In this document: positions 7,772 through 15,131 of the stretch, one piece after another
How positions within the stretch are numbered: the first letter of the stretch is position 1
Layout: every line of letters begins with the position of its first letter
Assembly: GCF_014384765.1 (NCBI RefSeq)
Contig: NZ_JACRSP010000002.1
Span: 620,001 to 684,000, forward strand
Length of the DNA: 64,000 nucleotides
Origin: Feifania hominis
GTDB taxonomy: Bacteria; Bacillota; Clostridia; Oscillospirales; Feifaniaceae
Direction of reading: 5' to 3'
Notes under the pieces: model-generated
What the model was told of the DNA's origin: nothing
The model's input: the letters and a program-made list of their open reading frames with translations, nothing else
The model's database searches: none
Made by a program: the position numbers and the translations under genes

Positions 7772-9022
7772 ATGACAGACTATGAGAAATACAATTCCCT
7801 TTCCAACAACCAGAGCGGCAGCACGGATGAGAGAACCGTGAGCTACTACTACCACCCCGACTACTCGAATCCCTCCGGCGGCCCCTCCACAGAGCCGCCG
7901 AAGAAAAAGGCAAAGTCTCCCCGCCGCTTTTCGGGCCGCGTGCTCGCGGTGTGCCTTGCGGTCTGCATGGTCTTCTCCGGCGGTCTCGGCTTCTGGGGCG
8001 GCGTGACGGCTCTTCAAAATCAGCCGACCGTCTCCGATTCCGACAACACCTCAAAAACTCCGGTCACCCCGACGGCCGTGACCTCGGGCGATTCGCTCTC
8101 GGTCAGCCAGATTGCGGCGCTTGCGGCCGACTCGGTGGTGGAGATTGTCACCGAGAGCACCACAAACGTGTGGGACCGGCAATACACCTCTGAGGGCGCC
8201 GGCAGCGGCGTCATCATCTCCAGCGACGGCTACATCATCACCAACAACCACGTCGTGGAGGGAGCCACCAAAGTCACCATCCGCCTGAGAAACGGCGAGA
8301 GTTACAACGGGACGGTGCTCGGCACCGACAGCGAGACCGACATCGCCCTTGTTAAAATAGACGCGTCGGGCCTGACAGCCGCCACAATCGGCGACTCCGA
8401 CGCACTGGTCGTCGGCGAGCTCGCCGTGGCGATCGGCAACCCGCTCGGCGAGCTCGGCGGCACCGTCACCGACGGCATCATCAGCGCCCTCGACCGCGAG
8501 ATCATCCTTGAGGGCCAGACCATGAATCTTCTTCAGACCAACGCGGCCATCAACCCCGGCAACTCCGGCGGCGGCCTGTTCAACGGCAGAGGCGAACTCA
8601 TCGGCATCGTGGTGGCCAAATCCACCGGCACCAATGTCGAGGGCCTGGGCTTCGCCATCCCCATCAACGACGTCAAAGATGTGATCGAAAATCTCAAGGA
8701 CTACGGCTATGTTCGCGGCCGGGTGGAACTCGGCGTGACCGTTGTCACCATCACCACCCAGCAGCAGGCGGCCTACTACCGTGTCAATGAGCCCGGCGTC
8801 TACATCCAGAGTGTTGTCAGCGGCTCGGACGCGGAGCGCGCGGGGCTGCAGAGCGGCGACAAGATCGTCAAGGTAAATGACAGCGATCTCGAGTCCGGCG
8901 CAGATCTCGCAGATCTCATAGAAAACGCAAGCGTTGGCGACAGCATCAAGCTGGAAATACAGCGAAACGGCCAGAATCAGATCTTCACCATCACACTGAC
9001 CGAGAAAGGTGCCGCCAACTGA
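7772..9022 (+). CDS. htrA: HtrA/DegP-family membrane-anchored serine protease with PDZ domain
   Basis: 416 residues. A low-complexity cytoplasmic head rich in Ser, Tyr and Pro (about 1-55) is followed by one membrane segment (about 57-78), a trypsin-like protease domain and a single C-terminal PDZ domain (about 330-410). The triad is intact: His about 160 in NNHVVEG, Asp about 190 in TDIALVKID and Ser about 265 in NPGNSGGG. The family degrades misfolded proteins outside the membrane. The ATG at 7772 follows GGAGGT; a TTG at 7757 would start inside the binding site region. It stands alone; its upstream 170 bp are AT-rich, but I could not fix a convincing promoter. Confidence 0.95.
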   Translation: MTDYEKYNSLSNNQSGSTDERTVSYYYHPDYSNPSGGPSTEPPKKKAKSPRRFSGRVLAVCLAVCMVFSGGLGFWGGVTALQNQPTVSDSDNTSKTPVTPTAVTSGDSLSVSQIAALAADSVVEIVTESTTNVWDRQYTSEGAGSGVIISSDGYIITNNHVVEGATKVTIRLRNGESYNGTVLGTDSETDIALVKIDASGLTAATIGDSDALVVGELAVAIGNPLGELGGTVTDGIISALDREIILEGQTMNLLQTNAAINPGNSGGGLFNGRGELIGIVVAKSTGTNVEGLGFAIPINDVKDVIENLKDYGYVRGRVELGVTVVTITTQQQAAYYRVNEPGVYIQSVVSGSDAERAGLQSGDKIVKVNDSDLESGADLADLIENASVGDSIKLEIQRNGQNQIFTITLTEKGAAN

Positions 9023-9149
9023 TCCCCGCACTCCCCAAAGGAGGTGATGCCTTGAGATAGCGGAGCAGCCATTACGATATTTACCATTCCTTTTTCACTT
9101 ACAAAACTCTACCCCCTTCCTTTTTTCAAATATTGCAATACATTACTAT

Positions 9150-9189
9150 TTGGTTCCGGTGGGACGGAAAACCGTCCCACCGGGGCCAA
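9150..9189 (+). other. Long perfect hairpin in the AT-rich islet
   Basis: The core CCGGTGGGACGG/CCGTCCCACCGG with an AAAA loop is extended by GU and AU pairs to roughly 18 bp. No T-run follows directly. It could be a transcript-end structure or the end of a lost element. Confidence 0.7.
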
Positions 9190-9204
9190 TAGACAATTTT
9201 GTCA

Positions 9205-9232
9205 CCCTGTGTTGATACACAGGGCTTTTTTT
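9205..9232 (+). terminator. Intrinsic terminator in the AT-rich islet
   Basis: CCCTGTGT, a TGAT loop, ACACAGGG, then C and seven T. A classic plus-strand terminator about 190 bp after htrA. Confidence 0.85.
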
Positions 9233-9369
9233 GTAATCCAAAAGCGACATAATTCGACACTTTGCAATATTTGACTACTTTAAGATGTTATAAATTCTTA
9301 TTTATAGTTTTATATCAGCTAATTTTCACAACAATGTGCGTTATTCTATAGGCAAGGTAGGTGACTGTT

Positions 9370-9684
9370 GTGAAAGATCCGAATAATTTTATCGCTGCCC
9401 GGCTCGCTTCTCTCAGAACGGAGCGCAATGTCTCGGCAAGAGACATGAGTCTTACCATCGGTCAGAGCGCGAGCTATATCAACTCCATTGAATCCGGCAA
9501 AAATCTCCCGTCTATCACCGGCCTGTACTATATTTGTGATTATTTCGGCATCGAGCCAAAGGATTTCTTTGACAGCGGCGTGGGGCATCCCGCCTTGCAG
9601 GCTGAAATCATCCGGGAACTTGAGAAACTCTCAAAGGAGAACATGGAGCTGGTTTTGAATCTGGTCAAAGCCCTTGCAAAATAA
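9370..9684 (+). CDS. XRE-family helix-turn-helix regulator
   Basis: 104 residues. The N-terminal 65 residues form a Cro/C1-type helix-turn-helix (SARDMSLTIGQSASYINSIESG, then LPSITGLYYICDYF). The C-terminal helix LEKLSKENMELVLNLVKAL probably dimerises. The GTG at 9370 is chosen because AGGTAGGTG lies upstream; the GTG at 9361 falls inside that site. Lower GC than its neighbours and the AT-rich leader suggest lateral arrival. Such small XRE proteins are common on integrative elements of gut Clostridia (established), but no integrase or attachment site is seen here. Target unknown. Confidence 0.88.
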   Translation: MKDPNNFIAARLASLRTERNVSARDMSLTIGQSASYINSIESGKNLPSITGLYYICDYFGIEPKDFFDSGVGHPALQAEIIRELEKLSKENMELVLNLVKALAK

Positions 9685-9691
9685 CCACAGA

Positions 9692-9733
9692 AAAAAAGCA
9701 GGCGCAGAGAGACATCTCTGCGCCTGCTTTTTT
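9692..9733 (+). terminator. Terminator after the XRE regulator
   Basis: A 19-bp stem AAAAAAGCAGGCGCAGAGA/TCTCTGCGCCTGCTTTTTT with a GACA loop, eight bases after the stop codon. Confidence 0.9.
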
Positions 9734-9818
9734 ATAACAAACGAAGTGAGTTTCATAAAACACAACCTTAAATGGCGGAAACACTCTCCTGCGACCGACC
9801 TGTTTCACCACAGTTTTT

Positions 9819-10688
9819 TTACTTGAGCCATCGAATTGCATCGGCCAGATCTGCGTCGATGCAGATTGCCCGCGCACCGAGTTCCCTGGGAGCGGTCGCT
9901 TCACCCAAATTGAGGCAGGCGTAGCGCGCATTTTTGTTTTCAGCTGCCATGCGCCAGAAAGAAAATTTGATGATTCCCGGTGTGTTGTAGCCCACGCCCA
10001 GTTCCAGGTAGAGAACTCTTGCGCCGCTGTGTTCTTCTAGAAAGCGCTCATAGCGCAAGGCGGCGCGGTACCAGCCCTCATCCTGCACAAAAGTGTCGTC
10101 ACAGCGCAGATTCATCGACATTGGCCCGCCGCAGACCGGGCAGCGGGGCAAGAGCTCAGCCGGGACGCGCAGACCGCTCTGCCGGGATGCCATCTGGCGT
10201 ATGGCGGTCTCGTTGTCATAGGTTTTCTCGTGACAGGGCTTCGCGCACTGAAAGAGCCCGTAGTCACCCTGGGTGTAAAACAGGCGCTTTCGCTCAAAGC
10301 CCGCGCGCTGAAAGCAGTGGTCGACATTGGTGGTGATGACAAAGTAGTCTCTGCCGCGCACCAACTCCAGCAGAGCGGCGTAGAGCTCTCCGGGCGGCTG
10401 CTCATAGCGGTTGAGCAGAACGTAGCGGCTCCAGTAGGCCCAGAATTCCTCCGGCGAGGCATAGGGGTAAAAGCCCGCGGCATACATGTCTGTGACGTGG
10501 TATCTCTCAATGAAATCGGCGAAGTTCTCGCGAAAGCGCGCGCCGTCGTACGCAAAGCCCGCTGCGGCGGAGAGACCCGCCCCGGCGCCGATTACCACGG
10601 CGTCGGCCTCGCTGAGCGCGGCGCGAAGCCGGGCAAGCTCAGCCGAGCAGCTCGCGGTAGAACCTCTCATCATCTGGTCGGAAAACAT
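9819..10688 (-). CDS. Class M sirtuin (SirTM-like protein ADP-ribosyltransferase)
   Basis: 289 residues with a Sir2 Rossmann fold. The NAD-binding motif GAGAGLSAAAGF is at about 36-47. The catalytic loop reads TTNVDHCFQ rather than the QNIDGLH of deacetylases, followed by TQGDYGLFQC, as in SirTM proteins. A zinc knuckle is visible as C-X3-C and C-X2-C (CAKPC, CPVCGG). SirTMs of staphylococci and streptococci ADP-ribosylate a lipoylated GcvH-like carrier, and a partner macrodomain removes the mark (established). Here the macrodomain gene overlaps by 50 bp upstream, but no GcvH-L or LplA gene is nearby. The start could instead be the ATG pair at 10673/10670; neither has a strong binding site. 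Confidence 0.9.
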   Translation of the reverse strand: MFSDQMMRGSTASCSAELARLRAALSEADAVVIGAGAGLSAAAGFAYDGARFRENFADFIERYHVTDMYAAGFYPYASPEEFWAYWSRYVLLNRYEQPPGELYAALLELVRGRDYFVITTNVDHCFQRAGFERKRLFYTQGDYGLFQCAKPCHEKTYDNETAIRQMASRQSGLRVPAELLPRCPVCGGPMSMNLRCDDTFVQDEGWYRAALRYERFLEEHSGARVLYLELGVGYNTPGIIKFSFWRMAAENKNARYACLNLGEATAPRELGARAICIDADLADAIRWLK

Positions 10689-11409
10689 TAAAAATCACTC
10701 TTTTCACTGTGGGTTTTTTTGACAGCTCCCGGCGAACCGTCTCCACTGCAATGCGGGCCGCACTTTCACCGGGGAAGTGAAACTCCCCCGTCGAGATGCA
10801 GCAAAATGCGATGCTGCGGCAGCCGCTCTTCTGCGCCGCCGCAAGGCAGGCGCGGTAGCAGCGTGCGAGCGCCTCGCAGTGGCGTGCAGTCAGCTCGCCC
10901 GAGACCACGGGCCCCACGGTGTGGATGACATGGCGCGCGGGAAGATTGAACCCGGGCGTGACTTTCGCCTGCCCCACAGGCTCCGGGCGGCCCAGTTCGT
11001 CCATGAGGCGGCGGCAGGCCTCGCGCAGCTCGAGGCCCGCCGCCGAGTGAATGGCGTTGTCGATGCAGCCGTGGTTGGGATGAAAGCAGCCGAGCAGTGC
11101 GCTGTTCGCGGCGTTGACGATGGCGTCGACGCGCAGGCGGGTGATGTCTCCCCGCCAGAGGACGAGCCGCCTGTCCGAGGGGACGGCGGGCAGCGCCTCG
11201 CCGTCCACCACGCCCCGTTCGACTGTCTCCAGCCGCAGAAACTCATCCTGCACCGCAAGCCACTGCCCGTCGATCGGCGCCGGCCTGCGCACATTCATCA
11301 ACGCCCGCAGCAGCGCGCGCAGATGGGCGGGGTCGTCGGGGATCTCGGCGATCCCCTGCTCCCGCGCAAGGCCGCGCACCAGATAGCGAAGACGCTCAAG
11401 CTGGGTCAT
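10639..11409 (-). CDS. Zinc-type macrodomain ADP-ribosylhydrolase, SirTM partner
   Basis: 256 residues. A helical N-terminal region of about 75 residues precedes the macrodomain, which has GDITRLRVDAIVNAANSALLGC, the insert FHPNHGCIDNAIHSAAG typical of zinc-containing macrodomains, and the phosphate loop CISTGEFHFP. These proteins remove SirTM-made ADP-ribose (established for the family). The gene lies 17 bp after the MBL-fold gene and overlaps the sirtuin, so all three form one operon. The product is intact, with no missing core motif. Confidence 0.93.
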   Translation of the reverse strand: MTQLERLRYLVRGLAREQGIAEIPDDPAHLRALLRALMNVRRPAPIDGQWLAVQDEFLRLETVERGVVDGEALPAVPSDRRLVLWRGDITRLRVDAIVNAANSALLGCFHPNHGCIDNAIHSAAGLELREACRRLMDELGRPEPVGQAKVTPGFNLPARHVIHTVGPVVSGELTARHCEALARCYRACLAAAQKSGCRSIAFCCISTGEFHFPGESAARIAVETVRRELSKKPTVKRVIFNVFRPDDERFYRELLG

Positions 11410-11426
11410 GGCCGCTCTCTCCTCTC

Positions 11427-12224
11427 TCAGCCGAAGAAGAAGCCGGCTGTCATATCAAGATAGTTGCCGCCGGTGTAGTCGGGATAGCGCTGTGCGACTG
11501 CCTGCCGAAACTGTGCGCCGTCGCAGCAGCGGGAGGCAATCTCCTTGAGATCCCGCAGATAGTCGATCTTCACGCGCACATCCTTGAGATCCTCCGGGGT
11601 GTAGTGCGAGCTCAAAATCAGCGTGCAGCCCTGTGCCAGGTAGCCCTCGAGCTGTGCGATCATCGCGTCCGCGTGCGCCGCACCCGCCACAATCGAGTGG
11701 CAGTCGTGGCCGAGCATGTGAGTGTAGACGGCGTTGATACCGGGAATGGCAATGTCGAATGCCTCGTCGGTCCCGGTGATGACAAAGTCGATGCCCGCAA
11801 TGGTCAGCGGCCCCGGCTCGATGAAATCGGTCACGGTGTGAATCGAGCTGTCAAAGCCCGCGCCGAACGAGCCGGCAAACTGGTCAATCAGAGCCCGGCC
11901 GCCGCCATGGTGGCCGTATTCGTCGGCGTTTTTCGTGGCGTAGCGCCGAACGCCCGGCAGGAAGCCCGCGCCCGCCATGTGATAGGCGAGCAGTATGCCC
12001 TCGGCCGCAAGTCCCTCGCGCTCCATGTAGCGTGTGAGCTCACTGTTGTTCTCAAAGAAGCAGGGTGACTCGATGACGACGGCTCTGCCGTCTTTCGCGA
12101 CGAGGAATACCTCGTTGTCAATGGGATCGTTGGTCTTGTAGGCGTAGAGCTTCATGGCTCCAAAGTCGTAGAGCGCCATCTCGCCTTTCTCAAGTTTTTC
12201 TCTCTTTACGGTGTAGCTGTTCAC
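11427..12224 (-). CDS. Divergent metallo-beta-lactamase-fold protein in the SirTM operon
   Basis: 265 residues. The alternating strand/helix order, the histidines in LLAYHMAGAG, LGHDCHS and LILSSHYTPE, and the acidic IESPCF region suggest an MBL-fold hydrolase. The usual HxHxDH metal motif is not present; the first site reads HMAGAG. The activity may therefore be altered or lost. A GTG start at 12224 follows GGAGGA by seven bases. It is the first gene of the sirtuin-macrodomain operon and is transcribed divergently from hxlR, so the HxlR protein is its probable regulator. The link between this MBL protein and SirTM is positional only. Confidence 0.72.
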   Translation of the reverse strand: MNSYTVKREKLEKGEMALYDFGAMKLYAYKTNDPIDNEVFLVAKDGRAVVIESPCFFENNSELTRYMEREGLAAEGILLAYHMAGAGFLPGVRRYATKNADEYGHHGGGRALIDQFAGSFGAGFDSSIHTVTDFIEPGPLTIAGIDFVITGTDEAFDIAIPGINAVYTHMLGHDCHSIVAGAAHADAMIAQLEGYLAQGCTLILSSHYTPEDLKDVRVKIDYLRDLKEIASRCCDGAQFRQAVAQRYPDYTGGNYLDMTAGFFFG

Positions 12225-12320
12225 TGTCTGTTCCTCCCTGGAAATTTCATATGGAACGTTCCTGTGATCTCAGCCTACACCCGCCAGTATTTATTGTAAA
12301 GTAAGCACTTTTTTGTTTCG

Positions 12321-12329
12321 TAGTTACTA
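12321..12329. promoter_or_regulatory. Candidate HxlR operator between divergent genes
   Basis: TAGTTACTA is a 9-base perfect palindrome in the intergenic region, between the two divergent start regions. HxlR-type regulators usually bind short TA-rich palindromes; assignment to this protein is inference. Confidence 0.35.
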
Positions 12330-12364
12330 AAATGAAACCATTGTGATTTTTCAAGGGTTTTCAC

Positions 12365-12392
12365 TTGAAGAATTTTTCAGCTGTGCTACAAT
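12365..12392 (+). promoter_or_regulatory. Promoter of the hxlR-like gene
   Basis: TTGAAG at 12365-12370 and TACAAT at 12387-12392 with a 16-bp spacer, 24 bp before the start codon. Confidence 0.6.
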
Positions 12393-12415
12393 AGTAGAAA
12401 AAAGGGGGCCGGCCG

Positions 12416-12748
12416 ATGGAAAAGACAGCAAGGCCGCTGCCCGCCTGCCCGGTCGAGACGACGCTGATGCTGATCTCCGACCGGTGGAAAGTTCTGATTC
12501 TGCGCGAACTGCTCGGTGGTACGCGCCGTTTCGGCGAACTCAAAAAGGCGATTGGCAGCGTGTCTCAGAAAGTGCTCACGGCGAATCTGCGCGAGATGGA
12601 GGCGGACGACCTGCTCACCCGTCGGGTGTATGCCGAAGTGCCGCCCCGGGTGGAGTACACACTCACCGAAACGGGGTACAGTCTGCGCCCGATTCTCGAC
12701 GCCATGACCGAGTGGGGCAGCGGTTACCAGAGAAAGTGCGGCCAGTAA
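12416..12748 (+). CDS. HxlR-family winged-helix regulator
   Basis: 110 residues. The N-terminal CPVETTLMLISDRWKVLILR is the HxlR signature with the conserved Cys near residue 11; the helix-turn-helix follows (RFGELKKAIGSVSQKVLTANL) and then the wing (EVPPRVEYTLTETG). HxlR proteins often sense electrophiles or redox stress through that cysteine. It is divergent from the MBL-macrodomain-sirtuin operon with 191 bp between starts, the standard layout of a regulator and its target. GGGGG precedes the ATG. Confidence 0.93.
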   Translation: MEKTARPLPACPVETTLMLISDRWKVLILRELLGGTRRFGELKKAIGSVSQKVLTANLREMEADDLLTRRVYAEVPPRVEYTLTETGYSLRPILDAMTEWGSGYQRKCGQ

Positions 12749-12753
12749 ATGAG

Positions 12754-12780
12754 AGCCCGCGCCAAATGGCGCGGGCTTTT
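12754..12780 (+). terminator. Terminator after hxlR
   Basis: AGCCCGCGCC, loop AAAT, GGCGCGGGCT, then TTTT. It ends at the convergent MmcQ gene stop. Confidence 0.85.
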
Positions 12781-12781
12781 C

Positions 12782-13135
12782 TCATCTCTTTTTTCGCGGG
12801 GCGGTCAGCGCGTGGCTCTCACGGAGCATCTGCCGCAGCGCGTCATAGTCGGTGTCCGGTCCAATGGCGGCGCTCACCCAGTGGGTCTTGTTCATGTGGT
12901 AGCCGGGCGTCACCCAGCTCGCGTAGACCTGACGCCAGAACTCGCCCTGCATGGGCTCGCACTTGAGATTGACAAAGAGCACATCGCCTCTCTCATAGAT
13001 AAAAGCAAAGCACCGGCGGTTTCCCCTGTGGCGCAGCGCCGTCCAGCAGCTCCCGTCGGCCACCGTGTCAAAGGGGTAGTCCTCATAGGCGCCCGGCAGC
13101 GCAAGGCCCCAGTCGATCAGTTCCCGTCTGGTCAT
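12782..13135 (-). CDS. MmcQ/YjbR-family protein
   Basis: 117 residues starting MTRRELIDWGLALPGAYEDYPF; the start at 13135 follows GGGAGTGAG. Family hallmarks are the N-terminal AxxLPGAxEDYPF-like stretch, the central phenylalanine-rich FAFIYER and VNLKCEP segments and the late TPGYHMNKTHWVS. The fold is a double-wing CyaY-like domain; the function is unsettled. It is transcribed alone, convergent with hxlR. Confidence 0.88.
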   Translation of the reverse strand: MTRRELIDWGLALPGAYEDYPFDTVADGSCWTALRHRGNRRCFAFIYERGDVLFVNLKCEPMQGEFWRQVYASWVTPGYHMNKTHWVSAAIGPDTDYDALRQMLRESHALTAPRKKR

Positions 13136-13221
13136 GTTTCTCACTCCCGGTTTCAGTATAGCAGAAAGCACGCAAACTTACAAAAAGTAAGAGAATTTTC
13201 ACACTTTTCAGCGCCGGGCTC

Positions 13222-13230
13222 TGCTATAAT
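13222..13230 (+). promoter_or_regulatory. Extended -10 promoter of the vanY-like gene
   Basis: TGCTATAAT is a TGn-extended, perfect -10 box, 31 bp upstream of the start codon; no good -35 is seen. Confidence 0.65.
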
Positions 13231-13260
13231 AGAGCTTGATGAAACAAACCGGAGGTTCTC

Positions 13261-14268
13261 ATGAGACAATATCGCCGTTACCGGCTCAAACGAAAATATG
13301 TGCTGCGGCGCGCGCTGCTGATTGCGGCGGCGCTGCTTCTCGCCGTCGGGCTCTTTGCGCTCGGGCGGTGGGCCGTCGGCGCGCTGACAGCTCCGGGCCC
13401 CGCCGAGCCGGCAGGCCCCGCACAGCCCGACCCGGCGCCTGTCGACCCCGTCGAGCCGCAGGCACCGCAGCTGCGCGAGGGCGACACCACCGTGAGCACT
13501 CCCCGCGCGAACATACACCGCGGCGACCTCATTCTGGTGGGCAGCCAGAACGCCTACGAATTCCCGGAGCAGGAGCCCTATGTCTCGGTCTACGAGAACA
13601 AGACCTCCTCCTACAAGGTGCGCGACCGCAACGTCCGCGTCGACGAGGCCATTGTGCCCTATCTCAACGCCATGTTTGACGAGTTTTACGCAGCCACCGG
13701 CGTGCGCGACGTGATCGTCGTATCGGGCGAGCGCAGCTACGACTCACAGAAAAATCTCTATGACAAGTACCTCGCCGAGCAGGGGGAGCAGTACGTGCGC
13801 GAGTATGTCGCGACCCCGGGCTACAGCGAGCACCACAGCGGCCTCGCCGTGGACTTGAGCATCTACAAAAGCGACGGCACCATGCACAATTACACCGACG
13901 AGGGCGACTACAGCTGGATCATCGACAACGCCTGTCTCTACGGCTTTGTGCGCCGCTACCCCGACGACAAGGTCGCGGTCACCGGCGTCAGCTATGAGCC
14001 GTGGCACTTTCGCTATGTCGGCCGGGCCCACGCCTGTCTCATGCAGCAGCGCGGACTGTGTCTGGAGGAATATCTCGAGCTGCTGCGGCAATACCCCTAC
14101 GAGGGGGAGCATCTGATCTTTGACGACTCCGACGGCAGCCGCTATGAGATCTACTACGTAGAAGCCGAGGCTGAGGGCGAAACGCAGCTCCCCGTTCCGC
14201 AGGAGCTCGCCTACACCGTTTCAGGCGACAACGCCGGCGGCTTTGTCGTCACGGTGAAAACGGCATGA
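13261..14268 (+). CDS. VanY/DacB-like D-Ala-D-Ala carboxypeptidase, M15 family, membrane-anchored
   Basis: 335 residues. A basic N-terminus and one helix (about 16-40) anchor the protein; a Pro/Ala-rich linker (about 43-75) leads to the peptidase domain outside the cell. Zinc ligands are seen in SEHHSGLAVDLS (SxHxxGxAxD pattern) and EPWHFRYVG. The role is trimming of terminal D-alanine from peptidoglycan stem peptides. The C-terminal 90 residues after the HFRYVG motif are longer than in the minimal family and of unknown role. GGAGG precedes the ATG. It overlaps the next gene by 4 bp (ATGA). Confidence 0.92.
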   Translation: MRQYRRYRLKRKYVLRRALLIAAALLLAVGLFALGRWAVGALTAPGPAEPAGPAQPDPAPVDPVEPQAPQLREGDTTVSTPRANIHRGDLILVGSQNAYEFPEQEPYVSVYENKTSSYKVRDRNVRVDEAIVPYLNAMFDEFYAATGVRDVIVVSGERSYDSQKNLYDKYLAEQGEQYVREYVATPGYSEHHSGLAVDLSIYKSDGTMHNYTDEGDYSWIIDNACLYGFVRRYPDDKVAVTGVSYEPWHFRYVGRAHACLMQQRGLCLEEYLELLRQYPYEGEHLIFDDSDGSRYEIYYVEAEAEGETQLPVPQELAYTVSGDNAGGFVVTVKTA

Positions 14269-15086
14269 GGCGCGCGGGACGCCTTGTGAGCTGCCTTGCC
14301 GCGGGGACCGGGCTGGCGCTCGCAGTCTGGGCTCTCTGGCCGGGTCTCGCCGTGCGCACCTACACCGTCGAGACCGACCGTCTCGAGGCGGGCCGGCGGA
14401 TTCGCCTCGTGCTGGCGAGCGATCTGCACAGCCGCGCGGGCGCGGCACAGCAAAAAATCCTCGATGAGATCGCCGCGAGCATGCCCGACGCCATTCTGCT
14501 GCCCGGCGATATCGCCGACGACCGGGAGCCCCTCGCACCGGCGGTCGACTTTGTGCGCGGCTGTGCCGACATCGCCCCGACGTTCTACGCGACCGGCAAC
14601 CACGAGCACCGCGCCGGGGACCTCGGCGAAATTTTGCGCGCGTTTTCCGACGCCGGCGCCGAGATTCTGCGCGGGCGCATGACCACCATCGAGGTGCGCG
14701 GCGTGCCGGTCACCGTCGCGGGACTCGACGACCCGACAGGCGGGACCGCCGTACTCTGGCAGCGCACACTCGAAGACCTCTCAGCCGCTCTGCCGGACGA
14801 GGGCATACGCGTTCTTGTCAGCCACCGCCCCGAGCGCGCTGCGGACTATGCCGAGAGCGGCTTTGATCTCGTCGTTGCCGGCCACGCCCACGGCGGCCAG
14901 GCGCGTGTGCCTTTGCTTCTAAACGGCCTCTTTGCGCCGAACCAGGGCTTTTTCCCCGCGTACGCCGGCGGCGTCTATTCTCTTGGGCAGACGACGCTTG
15001 TCGTCGGGCGCGGGCTCGCCTTTGCCCCCAGGCTGCCCCGGGTCTGGAACCCGCCGGAGCTGGTCATCATTGACCTTGTGGGGTAA
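14265..15086 (+). CDS. Membrane-anchored metallophosphoesterase (YkuE-like)
   Basis: 273 residues with an N-terminal hydrophobic helix (about 7-28) and a calcineurin-like domain. Metal motifs: ASDLHSR, LPGDIADD, GNHEHR, VSHRPE and GHAHGGQ. The last motif and the helix match YkuE-type phosphodiesterases linked to envelope maintenance in Bacillus. Translation is coupled to the upstream carboxypeptidase by an ATGA overlap, which supports a shared cell-wall role. Confidence 0.9.
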   Translation: MRRAGRLVSCLAAGTGLALAVWALWPGLAVRTYTVETDRLEAGRRIRLVLASDLHSRAGAAQQKILDEIAASMPDAILLPGDIADDREPLAPAVDFVRGCADIAPTFYATGNHEHRAGDLGEILRAFSDAGAEILRGRMTTIEVRGVPVTVAGLDDPTGGTAVLWQRTLEDLSAALPDEGIRVLVSHRPERAADYAESGFDLVVAGHAHGGQARVPLLLNGLFAPNQGFFPAYAGGVYSLGQTTLVVGRGLAFAPRLPRVWNPPELVIIDLVG

Positions 15087-15100
15087 TAACAAAAAGTTGA

Positions 15101-15131
15101 AAGACCATCTGTTATTACAGATGATCTTTTT
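15101..15131. terminator. Bidirectional terminator overlapping the end of the FAD/Rieske gene
   Basis: GACCATCTGT, TATT, ACAGATGATC and then TTTTTTT on the plus strand. In the minus transcript the one mismatch becomes a U-G pair, and the first arm is the last codons of the oxidoreductase gene. Confidence 0.75.

Larger units (their letters stand above)
9023..9369. other. AT-rich intergenic islet with a decayed-looking start region and two hairpins
   Basis: Base composition drops sharply relative to both neighbours. At 9039-9055 there is an unusually perfect ribosome binding site (AAAGGAGGTGATGCC) followed by TTG and an almost immediate stop. This recalls the leader of small holin-like toxin genes, but no intact frame follows. 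Two hairpins lie downstream (listed separately). The last 130 bases before the XRE gene hold T/A-rich sequence including TTGACT at 9271, without a properly spaced -10 box. I see no intact gene here. Confidence 0.5.

Noticed and set aside
9039..9055. Fragment of 16S rRNA suggested by AAAGGAGGTGAT
   Set aside because: Only the ribosome-site-like dozen bases match; no other rRNA sequence is present on either strand.
9150..9232. Attachment sites of an integrative element
   Set aside because: No direct repeats bounding the islet and no integrase were found.
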